DNA from: Pacificitalea sp040119125
Lineage (GTDB): Bacteria; Pseudomonadota; Alphaproteobacteria; Rhodobacterales; Rhodobacteraceae
Length of the DNA stretch: 64,000 bases
NCBI GenBank assembly: GCA_040119125.1
Contig: JBEDTR010000006.1
Coordinates: 4,019 to 68,018 of the forward strand
Direction: 5' to 3'
Within the stretch, counting starts at the first letter, position 1, and the number at the start of each line of letters is the position of its first letter. Shown one piece after another: positions 7,351 through 15,116 of this stretch. Position numbers and translations under genes: made by a program. The notes under the pieces were generated by a model. The model did not search any database. It had not been told where the DNA came from and saw nothing but the letters and a program-made list of their open reading frames with translations.

Positions 7351-8127
7351 ATGCCGATATTCTATGGCACTGAGGTCACATCGCGCCTGATGCTGGGCAC
7401 CGCGCAATACCCCTCGCCCAAGGCGCTGGCGGAGGCCTTCCGCCGCTCCGGCGCGGGCATCGCCACGGTCTCGCTACGCCGCGAGGCTGGCGGAGAGGGC
7501 GGCGCGGGCGAAGCCTTCTGGCAGATGATCCGCGATCTGGGCATCCCCGTCCTGCCCAACACCGCCGGATGCCATTCGGTGCGCGAGGCGGTGACCACGG
7601 CGCATATGGCACGCGAGCTGTTCGGCACCGATTGGATCAAGCTGGAGGTGATCGGCCATGCCGACACGTTGCAGCCCGATCCCTTTGGCCTGCTGGAGGC
7701 CGCGCGCATCCTGTCGGGCGACGGGTTCAAGGTGTTCCCCTATACGACCGAGGATGGCGTGCTGGGCGGGCGGCTGCTGGAGGCGGGCTGCGAGGTGCTG
7801 ATGCCTTGGGGCGCGCCGATTGGCACGGGGCTGGGCCTCAACAACATCTACGGGCTGCGCAGCCTGCGGGCGCAATTTCCCGATGTGCCGATGGTGATCG
7901 ACGCGGGCCTTGGCCTGCCGTCACAGGCCGCGATGGCGATGGAGCTGGGCTTTGACGCCGTGCTGCTGAACACCGCCGTTGCCAAGGCGGGCGATCCGGC
8001 GGCCATGGCCGAAGGCTTTGCCCGCGCGCTGGAGGCCGGGCGGCTGGCCTATGAGGCCGACCCGATGGAGCCGCGCGACATGGCCGCGCCCTCGACCCCC
8101 GTGCTGGGATTGGCGGTGCTGGAATGA
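7351..8127 (+). CDS. thiG: Thiazole synthase
   Basis: ThiG is a TIM-barrel enzyme that combines 1-deoxyxylulose 5-phosphate, iminoglycine and ThiS thiocarboxylate to make the thiazole phosphate. The 258-residue protein shows the substrate Schiff-base lysine region DWIKLEVIGH, the PDPFGLLEAARIL segment, LMPWGAPIGTGLGL and the phosphate loop VIDAGLGLPSQAAMAMELG. It begins one base after thiS ends, preceded by a GGGAGGC ribosome site that lies in the thiS end. Confidence 0.96.
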   Translation: MPIFYGTEVTSRLMLGTAQYPSPKALAEAFRRSGAGIATVSLRREAGGEGGAGEAFWQMIRDLGIPVLPNTAGCHSVREAVTTAHMARELFGTDWIKLEVIGHADTLQPDPFGLLEAARILSGDGFKVFPYTTEDGVLGGRLLEAGCEVLMPWGAPIGTGLGLNNIYGLRSLRAQFPDVPMVIDAGLGLPSQAAMAMELGFDAVLLNTAVAKAGDPAAMAEGFARALEAGRLAYEADPMEPRDMAAPSTPVLGLAVLE

Positions 8128-8720
8128 CGCTCGACCGTTTTTACCCGATCTTCGACGATGTGGCGTGGCTGGAGCGCGCGCTGCCCTTGGGCGTGAAGCT
8201 GGTGCAGTTGCGGCTGAAGGATATGTCTGAGGAGGAATTGCGCGATCAACTGATCCGGGGCCGCGATCTGTGCCGCGCGGCAGGCGCGGTGCTGGTGGTC
8301 AACGACCATTGGCGGCTGGCGATTGAGCTGGGCTGCGATTGGCTGCATCTGGGCCAAGAGGATCTGGACGAGGCCGATCTGCCCGCCATCCGCCGCGCCG
8401 GGCTACGGCTGGGCGTCTCGACCCATGACGAGGCGGAGCTGGAGCGCGCGCTGGCGCTCGATCCCGGCTATATCGCGCTGGGGCCGGTTTGGCCCACGAT
8501 CCTGAAGCAAATGAAATGGCATCAGCAGGGACTGGGCCGGGTGCGCCAGTGGAAGGACCGGATCGGGGATATTCCGCTGGTCGCCATCGGCGGGCTGAGC
8601 GTAGCGCGCGCGCCCGAGGCCTTTGGCGCGGGCGCGGATATCGTCTCCGCCGTCACTGACATCACCCTGAACGCCGACCCCGAAGCCCGCCTGCGCGACT
8701 GGATCGAGGTCACGCGATGA
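8124..8720 (+). CDS. thiE: Thiamin-phosphate synthase
   Basis: ThiE joins HMP-PP to thiazole phosphate to give thiamin monophosphate. The 198-residue barrel shows KLVQLRLKD, VVNDHWRLA (the usual VND motif), WLHLGQEDLD and the phosphate-binding ALGPVWPT and AIGGLS strands. The coupling ATGA overlap with thiG is present. The N-terminus is short, as in other alphaproteobacterial ThiE proteins. Confidence 0.92.
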   Translation: MTLDRFYPIFDDVAWLERALPLGVKLVQLRLKDMSEEELRDQLIRGRDLCRAAGAVLVVNDHWRLAIELGCDWLHLGQEDLDEADLPAIRRAGLRLGVSTHDEAELERALALDPGYIALGPVWPTILKQMKWHQQGLGRVRQWKDRIGDIPLVAIGGLSVARAPEAFGAGADIVSAVTDITLNADPEARLRDWIEVTR

Positions 8721-9703
8721 GCCGCTATGCCCGGCAACTGACCGTGCCCGGCATGGGACCAGCTGCGCAGGCGCGGCTGGCGCGGGCGCGGGTGCTGGTG
8801 ATCGGCGCGGGTGGGCTGGCGGCACCGGTGCTGCAATATCTGGTCGGGGCGGGTGTGGGCCATCTGCGGCTGGTTGACCCGGATGTGGTCGAGATTGGCA
8901 ATCTGCACCGTCAGACGCTGTTCCGCGAAAGCGATCTGGGCCAGCCCAAGGCGCAGACGGCGGCGCGCAGCCTTGCCACGCTGAACGCCGAAGCGCGGGT
9001 CGAGCCGGTGCAGGGCAGCTTCACCCCCGCCACCGCGACCGCGCTGGCGGAGGGCATGGATCTGGTGCTGGATTGCGCCGATAGTTTCGCGGCAAGCTAC
9101 ATCGCCTCGGACCTGTGCATGGCCGCAGGTTTGCCGCTGATCCACGCGTCGGTCGTGGGCACCGAAGGCTATGTCGGCGGGTTCTGCAGCGGCGCGCCCT
9201 CGCTGCGCGCGGTGTTCCCCGACTTGCCGCAACGCATGGGCTCCTGCGCCGAGGATGGCGTATTGGGCCCGGTCGTGGGCGTGATCGGCGGCTTGCAGGC
9301 CCAGATGGCGCTGGCGCAGATCGCCGGGCTCGCGCCCGCGCCGCTGGGCCGCATGGTCAGCTTTGACGCGGGCACGATGCGCTTTGGCGGATTCCGTTTT
9401 GACGGCGCGCCAGAGCCCGCTCATGCGCCGCGCTTCATTGATGCGCATGACATCACGCCCGAGGATGTCGTCATCGACCTGCGCGCCGCCGATGAGGCGC
9501 CGTTGGTGCGCCCGGACGCGCAGCGCCTGCGCGTCGAACAGATCGACACATTCACCCCCCTGCCCGCGCCCGACCGGCGCGCGGTGTTGTGCTGTCGCTC
9601 CGGGCTCAGGTCCTGGACGGCGGCTGAACGGCTGGCCGCGCGCTGGCCCGGCTCCATCACCCTTGTCGCACTTGGCGATCCCCAAACCGGAGACACTCCA
9701 TGA
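8717..9703 (+). CDS. thiF: ThiF/HesA adenylyltransferase with C-terminal rhodanese-like domain
   Basis: This E1-like enzyme activates the ThiS C-terminus. Residues 1-240 form the ThiF/MoeB domain: VLVIGAGGLAAPVLQYL nucleotide loop, DxDxVxxxNLxRQ as DPDVVEIGNLHRQ, and GSCAEDGVLGPVVGVIGG holding the cysteine implicated in persulfide transfer. The last 80 residues (VVIDLRAADE...AVLCCRSGLRSW) form a rhodanese-like domain with a C-R-S-G-x-R active loop, so sulfur delivery is fused to activation. The 328-residue length fits such fusions. It overlaps both neighbours by four bases. Confidence 0.93.
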   Translation: MSRYARQLTVPGMGPAAQARLARARVLVIGAGGLAAPVLQYLVGAGVGHLRLVDPDVVEIGNLHRQTLFRESDLGQPKAQTAARSLATLNAEARVEPVQGSFTPATATALAEGMDLVLDCADSFAASYIASDLCMAAGLPLIHASVVGTEGYVGGFCSGAPSLRAVFPDLPQRMGSCAEDGVLGPVVGVIGGLQAQMALAQIAGLAPAPLGRMVSFDAGTMRFGGFRFDGAPEPAHAPRFIDAHDITPEDVVIDLRAADEAPLVRPDAQRLRVEQIDTFTPLPAPDRRAVLCCRSGLRSWTAAERLAARWPGSITLVALGDPQTGDTP

Positions 9704-10662
9704 AACTCGCCCCTACCCTGTCGCTATCGCTGTCACTGCTGGCCACGCCCGCGCTGGCGCAGGACCAGATGACCGTCATCCTCGACTGGTTCGTCAATCC
9801 CGATCACGGCCCGATCATTGTCGCGCAGGAATTGGGCTATTTCGACGAGGCCGGGCTGGAGGTCGAGGTGATCGCCCCCGCCGATCCCGCCGATCCGCCG
9901 AAAATGGCCGCAGCAGGGCGCGCCGATCTGGCGATTTCCTACCAGCCGCAGCTGCATTTGCAGGTCGCCGAAGGAATGCCGCTGAAGGCCGTGGGCACGC
10001 TGGTCTCCACCCCGCTAAACTGTCTGCTGGTCGAAGCCGACGGCCCGATCAAAAGCCTCGCGGATCTGAAGGGCGGCAAGATCGGCTTTTCCATCGCGGG
10101 CGTCGAAGAGGCGCTGCTGACCGCGATGCTACAGCAGGATGGCGTGGCGCTGGACGATGTGGAACTGGTCAACGTCAACTGGTCGCTGTCGCCTTCGCTG
10201 ATGTCGGGTCAGGTCGATGCGGTGATCGGCGCGTTCCGAAATTTCGAGCTGAACCAGATGGAAATCGAAGGCGTCGCGGGCAAATGTTTCTACCCCGAGG
10301 AACACGGCGTGCCGAGCTATGATGAGCTGATCTATGTCGCCAACCCGGACAAGATAGACGCGGATAAAATCGACCGTTTCCTGAGCGCCACGGCGCGGGC
10401 GGTGCAATATATCGTCAACCACCCGCAAGACAGCTGGGAGCTGTTCGCCGGCACCTCCGCCGAGCTGAAGGACGAGCTGAACGAGAAAGCATGGGCCGAC
10501 ACGCTGCCCCGCTTTGCCCTGCGTCCTGCCGCGGTTGATACCGCGCGCTATGCCGAGTTCGAGACGTTCCTGCGAGAGGCCGGGTTGATCGAGACCACCC
10601 GCCCCGTCAGCGACCTGATCGCCGGGGTTGAGGCCGATGCTGCGACGGATGCGAGCCAATGA
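9700..10662 (+). CDS. thiY: ABC transporter substrate-binding protein for a thiamin pyrimidine precursor
   Basis: A 320-residue NMT1/THI5-like periplasmic protein with a signal peptide ending ATPALA-QD. Motifs such as ILDWFVNPDHGPIIVAQELGYF, LAISYQPQLHLQVAEG and GGKIGFSIAGVEE match ThiY, which binds formylaminopyrimidine. It would deliver this thiamin breakdown product to ThiX/ThiZ, with TenA acting on it inside the cell. The operon context with tenA strongly supports this choice over a sulfonate or nitrate binding protein. Confidence 0.9.
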   Translation: MKLAPTLSLSLSLLATPALAQDQMTVILDWFVNPDHGPIIVAQELGYFDEAGLEVEVIAPADPADPPKMAAAGRADLAISYQPQLHLQVAEGMPLKAVGTLVSTPLNCLLVEADGPIKSLADLKGGKIGFSIAGVEEALLTAMLQQDGVALDDVELVNVNWSLSPSLMSGQVDAVIGAFRNFELNQMEIEGVAGKCFYPEEHGVPSYDELIYVANPDKIDADKIDRFLSATARAVQYIVNHPQDSWELFAGTSAELKDELNEKAWADTLPRFALRPAAVDTARYAEFETFLREAGLIETTRPVSDLIAGVEADAATDASQ

Positions 10663-11348
10663 GCTACGGCGCGACCTTCCCCCTTTGGCGGCAGGCGGCG
10701 GGCGAGGCGTGGGGGGATTATACCCGCCACGCCTTTGTCACGGGGCTTGGGACTGGCAGCCTGCCGCGCGACGCGTATCTCGGCTATCTGGTGCAGGACT
10801 ACCTGTTTTTGGTGCATTTTGCGCGGGCATGGGCGCTGGCGGTGACCAAGGCCGACACAATCGACGAAATGCGCCTCTGCGCCGCGACGGTGCATGCGCT
10901 GATTGACGAGGAAATGCGCCTGCATGTCGTCACCTGCGCCAAGGCCGGCATCGACGAAGACATGCTGGCCCAAGCGGAGGAAAAGCCCGCCAATATCGCC
11001 TATACCCGCTACGTTCTGGATGCGGGCCATGCGGGGGATTTCCTCGACCTGCTGGCCGCGCTTGCGCCCTGTGTGCTGGGCTATGGCGAGATCGGCGCAA
11101 GGCTGCTGGCGGAAGCGCGCGCGGCAGGCACGCTGGCCACCAACCCCTATGCCGACTGGATCGAAACCTATGGCGGCGAGGATTATCAGCAGGTCTGCAG
11201 CGCCGTCGGCGGGCTGATCGACGCGGCGGTGGCGCGGCGGCTGGGCGACGCACCGCAGGACAGCCCGCGCTGGCCCATGGTGACCCGACGCTTCACCACC
11301 GCCACCCGACTGGAGGTCGGATTTTGGGAGATGGGGCTGATCGCGTGA
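10659..11348 (+). CDS. tenA: Aminopyrimidine aminohydrolase / thiaminase II, TenA_C type
   Basis: TenA hydrolyses aminopyrimidine products of thiamin breakdown to HMP, feeding ThiD. The 229-residue all-helical protein has the family's GLGTGSLPRDAYLGYLVQDYLFL N-terminus and ends in FWEMGL. The active-site Cys lies in LAPCVLGYGEIG, so it belongs to the cysteine class rather than TenA_E. It couples to thiY upstream by ATGA and to thiZ downstream by GTGA overlaps. Confidence 0.93.
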   Translation: MSYGATFPLWRQAAGEAWGDYTRHAFVTGLGTGSLPRDAYLGYLVQDYLFLVHFARAWALAVTKADTIDEMRLCAATVHALIDEEMRLHVVTCAKAGIDEDMLAQAEEKPANIAYTRYVLDAGHAGDFLDLLAALAPCVLGYGEIGARLLAEARAAGTLATNPYADWIETYGGEDYQQVCSAVGGLIDAAVARRLGDAPQDSPRWPMVTRRFTTATRLEVGFWEMGLIA

Positions 11349-12073
11349 CTGCCCCCAGGACCGGGCCCGCGCTGCGGTTTTCCGGCGCGCTGCGCGTGGC
11401 CGGTCGGGTTCTGTTTGACAAGATCGAGATGACGGCGCCGGGCGGGCAATGGACGTGTCTTCTGGGGCCATCGGGCATCGGCAAATCGACGCTGCTGCAT
11501 GGCTTCGCGGGGCTGGCCGAGACGGATGGCGCGGCGGTGGCCGCGGACGGGCACCCCTTGGCCGGGCGGGTGGCCCTGATGGCGCAGTCCGACATGCTGC
11601 TGCCGTGGCTCAGCATCGAGGCCAACGTCACGCTGGGCGATCGGCTGCGCGGCACCCGGACGGATGCGGACCGAGCGGCGCGTGTGCTGGAGGATGTGGG
11701 TCTGGCCGATCTGGCACAGCGCAAGCCTCGGGCCCTCTCCGGCGGGCAGCGACAGCGCGCGGCACTGGCCCGGGTGCTTTACGAAGATCGCCCCGTGGTG
11801 TTGCTGGATGAGCCATTCTCCGCGCTGGATGTGGCGACCCGGACGGCGATGCAGGCCTTGGCGGCACGCGAATTGGCCGGGCGCACGGTATTGCATGTGA
11901 CCCATGACCCGGCCGAGGCCGCGCGTCTGGGACAAGAGATCCTGATCATGACCCGCGCGGGCCTCACCCGCGTGGCCCCAGCCGCCGCGCCGATCCCGCG
12001 CGCACCCGACGCGCCCCAGACACTGGCCGTCACCGGACAGCTGACCCGCGCGCTGTTGGAGGCTGCCGCATGA
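11345..12073 (+). CDS. thiZ: ABC transporter ATP-binding protein (thiamin pyrimidine import)
   Basis: This is the ATPase of the ThiXYZ importer. The 242-residue protein shows Walker A GPSGIGKST, Q-loop MAQSDMLLPW, signature LSGGQRQRAALARVL, Walker B VVLLDEPFSALD and the H-loop VTHDPAEA. The frame is open from a TTG at 11324, but GTG at 11345 overlaps the tenA stop and is preferred. It is the shorter, NitT/TauT-like class of ATPase, as expected with a ThiY-type binding protein. Confidence 0.9.
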   Translation: MTAPRTGPALRFSGALRVAGRVLFDKIEMTAPGGQWTCLLGPSGIGKSTLLHGFAGLAETDGAAVAADGHPLAGRVALMAQSDMLLPWLSIEANVTLGDRLRGTRTDADRAARVLEDVGLADLAQRKPRALSGGQRQRAALARVLYEDRPVVLLDEPFSALDVATRTAMQALAARELAGRTVLHVTHDPAEAARLGQEILIMTRAGLTRVAPAAAPIPRAPDAPQTLAVTGQLTRALLEAAA

Positions 12074-12807
12074 GGCTGATCCATCTGATCGCGCCCGCGC
12101 TGCTGGCGTTGGGATTGTGGCAGGCGGCGGTCATCCTGCTCGACATGCCCAGCTTTATCCTGCCGGCCCCGGCAGCGGTGGCGCTGCGGCTCTGGGTGAG
12201 CCGCGCGCTGATTGCCGAACACGCGCTGGTCACGCTGACCGAGGTGCTGGCGGGGTTGGCGCTTGGGGCGGGACTGGGCTGGGTGTCGGCGGTGGTGCTG
12301 GCATCAAGTGCCCGCCTGCGCCGTCTGGTGCAGCCGCTGCTGGTGTTCAGCCAAGCGGTGCCGGTTTTCGCGCTGGCGCCGATCCTGACGCTGTGGTTCG
12401 GCTATGGGCTGCTGTCCAAGATCGCGATGGCGCTGCTGATTATCTATTTCCCCGTAACCTCGGCCTTTCTGGATGCGCTGCTGCGCACGCCGCCTGACTG
12501 GCTGGCACAGGCGCAGGTGATGGGCGCGACGCGCTGGCGGCTGATGTGGCGGGTGCGCATACCTGCGGCGCTGCCGGGGTTTTTGACGGGGCTGAAGCTG
12601 GCGGTGGTCTATGCCCCCATCGGCGCGGTGATCGGCGAATGGGTCGGGGCATCGCGGGGCTTGGGCTATCTGATGCTGCTGGCCAATGGGCGCGCGCGGA
12701 TTGACCTGATGTTCGCGGCGCTTCTGACGCTGGCGGTGATGACCGTGCTGCTGCATTGGCTGGCCGACCGTGCGATTGCCCGGATCCTCGCGCGGCGCGA
12801 CGCCTAG
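12070..12807 (+). CDS. thiX: ABC transporter permease (thiamin pyrimidine import)
   Basis: A 245-residue inner-membrane protein with about six hydrophobic segments and the BPD permease EAA-loop region (QAQVMGATRWRLMWRVRIPAALPGFLTGLKL). It forms the channel for ThiY cargo, energised by ThiZ. It is the last gene of the operon; a strong hairpin follows after 20 bases. Confidence 0.9.
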   Translation: MRLIHLIAPALLALGLWQAAVILLDMPSFILPAPAAVALRLWVSRALIAEHALVTLTEVLAGLALGAGLGWVSAVVLASSARLRRLVQPLLVFSQAVPVFALAPILTLWFGYGLLSKIAMALLIIYFPVTSAFLDALLRTPPDWLAQAQVMGATRWRLMWRVRIPAALPGFLTGLKLAVVYAPIGAVIGEWVGASRGLGYLMLLANGRARIDLMFAALLTLAVMTVLLHWLADRAIARILARRDA

Positions 12808-12826
12808 CGCCCTCCCGCCCAAAGAA

Positions 12827-12854
12827 AAACCCCGCCGGCGATGCGGCGGGGTTT
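12827..12854. terminator. Bidirectional terminator between thiX and the Bax-inhibitor gene
   Basis: AAACCCCGCCG and CGGCGGGGTTT form an 11-pair stem, with A residues on the left and T residues on the right. It can therefore end transcription of both converging genes. Confidence 0.88.
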
Positions 12855-12895
12855 GAAGGCTGCGACCGGGATCGGCCGGGCTGCTGGGCAGGCGA

Positions 12896-13618
12896 TTACT
12901 CGCGGTTGCCGAACAGTTGCAGCAGGAACATGAACATGTTGATGAAGTCCAGATACAGCTGGAGCGCACCCATGATCGCGGCCTTGCCCAGCCATTCGGA
13001 ATCGCCATGCGCGGCGTGGGCAAGGTAGTTGTTCTTGATCTTCTGCGTGTCATAGGCGGTGAGACCAGCAAAGATCAGAACGCCCAGAGCGGAGATCGCG
13101 AACATGATCGCGGGCGACGCCAGGAAGATGTTGACGATCGACGCGACGATCAGGCCGATCACGCCCATGATCAGGAACGATCCCCAACCGGAGATGTCCT
13201 TCTTGGTGGTGTAACCCCACAGGCTAAGCCCGGCGAACGCGATGGCGGTCACAAGGAAGACCTGCGCGATGGAGAAGCCGGTATAGGCGGCAAAGATCCA
13301 CGCGATGGACAGGCCCATAGCGGAGGCAAAGACGTAGAAGAACAGCTGCGCGGCGGCGGCGCTCATCTTGTTGATCATGGCGCCGAAGGCGAAGACCATG
13401 ATCAGAGGCGCGAACATCACGACCCATTTCAGCGGCGACATAAAGATGGTCGCGACCAATTGTTCATTAGTGCCAACGCCCCAGGCCACCAGTGCGGTCA
13501 GCAACATGCCAACCGACATCGTGCCGTAGACCTTGTTCATATGGGCGCGAAGGCCCTCGTCGATCTGGGCGGTACGGGCACCGGCGCCGACCGTCCGGAT
13601 CGTCTGGTAGTCTGCCAT
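12896..13618 (-). CDS. Bax inhibitor-1/YccA family membrane protein
   Basis: A 240-residue protein with seven hydrophobic segments and a short polar N-terminus. It matches the BI-1/YccA (UPF0005) family: TAYDTQKIKNNYLAHA near the end and the final ALQLYLDFINMFMFLLQLFG helix are characteristic. In E. coli YccA is a substrate and modulator of the membrane protease FtsH; in BI-1 relatives a calcium leak activity has been shown. The ATG follows a GAGGAGGCTTAA ribosome site. A sigma-32-like promoter lies 58-86 bases upstream, consistent with a role in membrane stress. Confidence 0.92.
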   Translation of the reverse strand: MADYQTIRTVGAGARTAQIDEGLRAHMNKVYGTMSVGMLLTALVAWGVGTNEQLVATIFMSPLKWVVMFAPLIMVFAFGAMINKMSAAAAQLFFYVFASAMGLSIAWIFAAYTGFSIAQVFLVTAIAFAGLSLWGYTTKKDISGWGSFLIMGVIGLIVASIVNIFLASPAIMFAISALGVLIFAGLTAYDTQKIKNNYLAHAAHGDSEWLGKAAIMGALQLYLDFINMFMFLLQLFGNRE

Positions 13619-13675
13619 TTAAGCCTCCTCAAGCGGGATCAGACAGCCCGGCACATGCCGGACGCTTGGGCTTGA

Positions 13676-13704
13676 ATATCGGGAATTGTGGCCTCCGTTT
13701 CAAG
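13676..13704 (-). promoter_or_regulatory. Sigma-32 (RpoH) type promoter of the Bax-inhibitor gene
   Basis: On the minus strand, CTTGAA (13704-13699) and CCCGATAT (13683-13676) are 15 bases apart. This is close to the enterobacterial heat-shock consensus CTTGAA-N13-15-CCCCATNT. Confidence 0.65.
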
Positions 13705-13838
13705 ATGCCAGCCCGCTGATATCGTGCATGAAGCCCGGTTTGCGGCCTATTTGCACAAGGATGCTGCACCCAACACTGTGTCCGATCGCTCAGGATGGCG
13801 CGAATGTGATCTAGCCGGGGCGCGGCTGGCGGGCGAAT

Positions 13839-14066
13839 TCACCAGTTCTGCGGCAGATCCCAGAAATGCCGACCGGCTTCGCGGGAGGCCACATTACGCG
13901 ACAGGCCGATATCGGCAAGCTGCGCCGCGTCCAGCCGATCCAACGCCCGCCGCTGACGCCGCAGCGATTGCATGACGCGCAGATGCTGCCAGAAGCCGAC
14001 GCGCGGACCCTGTGCACACCGTCCGGTGAGGATGTGCGTCTGGCGGCGGGGAGATGTCGTAAGCAT
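13839..14066 (-). CDS. DUF1127 small protein
   Basis: A 75-residue basic protein. Its C-terminal half, RRQRRALDRLDAAQLADIGLSRNVASREAGRHFW, is a DUF1127 domain (compare L-x-x-L-D-D-R-x-L-x-D-I-G-L-S-R). Family members in alphaproteobacteria bind RNA or affect phosphate and carbon metabolism. The N-terminal 35 residues carry no known domain. The ATG follows a clear AAGGAGTGACCCC ribosome site, which supports this start. It is divergent from a LysR gene, with 140 bases between them. A second DUF1127 gene lies at 63429. Confidence 0.85.
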   Translation of the reverse strand: MLTTSPRRQTHILTGRCAQGPRVGFWQHLRVMQSLRRQRRALDRLDAAQLADIGLSRNVASREAGRHFWDLPQNW

Positions 14067-14172
14067 GGGGTCACTCCTTCAAGTTCGGTGATTGCAGTCT
14101 GTGCGAAATCATTTCTCTTGATCGTTTTGCCAGAACCCGCATAATTTATGAAACGAATGATAATGATACCCG

Positions 14173-14191
14173 ACATCACATTGTGTGATGT
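14173..14191. promoter_or_regulatory. Palindromic operator upstream of the LysR gene
   Basis: ACATCACA-TTG-TGTGATGT is a perfect inverted repeat with 8-base arms. It ends 15 bases before the LysR ATG, between two divergent genes. This fits an autoregulatory binding site, though LysR boxes usually lie further upstream. The AT-rich stretch 14140-14172 beside it may hold the promoters. Confidence 0.6.
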
Positions 14192-14206
14192 AAAAGGAGC
14201 GGCCCG

Positions 14207-15097
14207 ATGCCCCGGAACCTTGATCTGACCACATTGCGGTCCTTCATCACCGTCGCTGATGCAGGCGGCGTGACCCGGGCGGCGGGGGCGTTGAACCTGA
14301 CGCAATCGGCGGTCTCGATGCAGCTGAAGCGACTAGAGGAAGGGTTGGGGCTGTCGCTGCTGGATCGCTCCAGCCGCACCATGACCCTGACGCCGGAGGG
14401 CGATCAGCTGGCGGGTTATGCGCGGCGGATGCTGGCGCTGAATGATGAGGCGCTGGGGCGCCTGACCTCGCAGGATTTTACCGGCGAGATCCTGTTGGGG
14501 GTGCCGCATGACATCGTCTATCCCTGCATTCCGCGCGTGCTGAGAAGCTTCGCCGCCGCCTATCCCCGGATGCAAGTGCAGCTGGTGTCGTCCTATACGC
14601 GGTCCCTGCGGGAAGGCTTTGCGCGCGGGGATATCGACATGATCCTGACGACTGAGGACGGGGTGGGCGAAGGCGGGGAAACCCTGACCGAAGTGCCGCT
14701 GATCTGGGTCGGCGCACCGGAGGGCCAAGCGTGGAAACAGCGTCCCCTGCGGCTGGCATTCGAACAATTCTGCATCTTCCGACCATCGGTGCAGCAGGCG
14801 CTCGACGCGGCGGGCATCCCGTGGGACATGGCGGTGCAATCCGACAGCACGCGCACGGTGGAGGCGACGGTGAGCGCGGATCTGGCCGTGCACGCGTTGA
14901 TCGAGGGGATGGAGCCGCCCTATATCGAGCGCATCCACCACCAAGGCACCCTGCCGGATCTACGGCAGATCCGCATCAACCTTTACACCTCGGAACTGGC
15001 CGGGAATGAGGCGCGCACCGCGCTTGCCGAGATGATCCGCACGACCTATCGCAGTTCTCTGCCGGAACGGCCCCGTCTGGCGGCTCAGGCGGGCTGA
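14207..15097 (+). CDS. LysR family transcriptional regulator
   Basis: A 296-residue regulator. Residues 5-65 form the winged helix-turn-helix (LRSFITVADAGGVTRAAGALNLTQSAVSMQLKRLEEGLGLSLLDR in pattern), followed by a type 2 periplasmic-binding-fold effector domain (EILLGVPHDIVYPCIPRVLRSFAAAYP). The ligand is not predictable. The ATG follows AAAGGAGC. A perfect palindrome lies just upstream, and the divergent neighbour encodes a DUF1127 protein, which is the most likely target besides the regulator itself. Confidence 0.93.
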   Translation: MPRNLDLTTLRSFITVADAGGVTRAAGALNLTQSAVSMQLKRLEEGLGLSLLDRSSRTMTLTPEGDQLAGYARRMLALNDEALGRLTSQDFTGEILLGVPHDIVYPCIPRVLRSFAAAYPRMQVQLVSSYTRSLREGFARGDIDMILTTEDGVGEGGETLTEVPLIWVGAPEGQAWKQRPLRLAFEQFCIFRPSVQQALDAAGIPWDMAVQSDSTRTVEATVSADLAVHALIEGMEPPYIERIHHQGTLPDLRQIRINLYTSELAGNEARTALAEMIRTTYRSSLPERPRLAAQAG

Positions 15098-15116
15098 GCC
15101 GCGGCGCGGGCGGATG

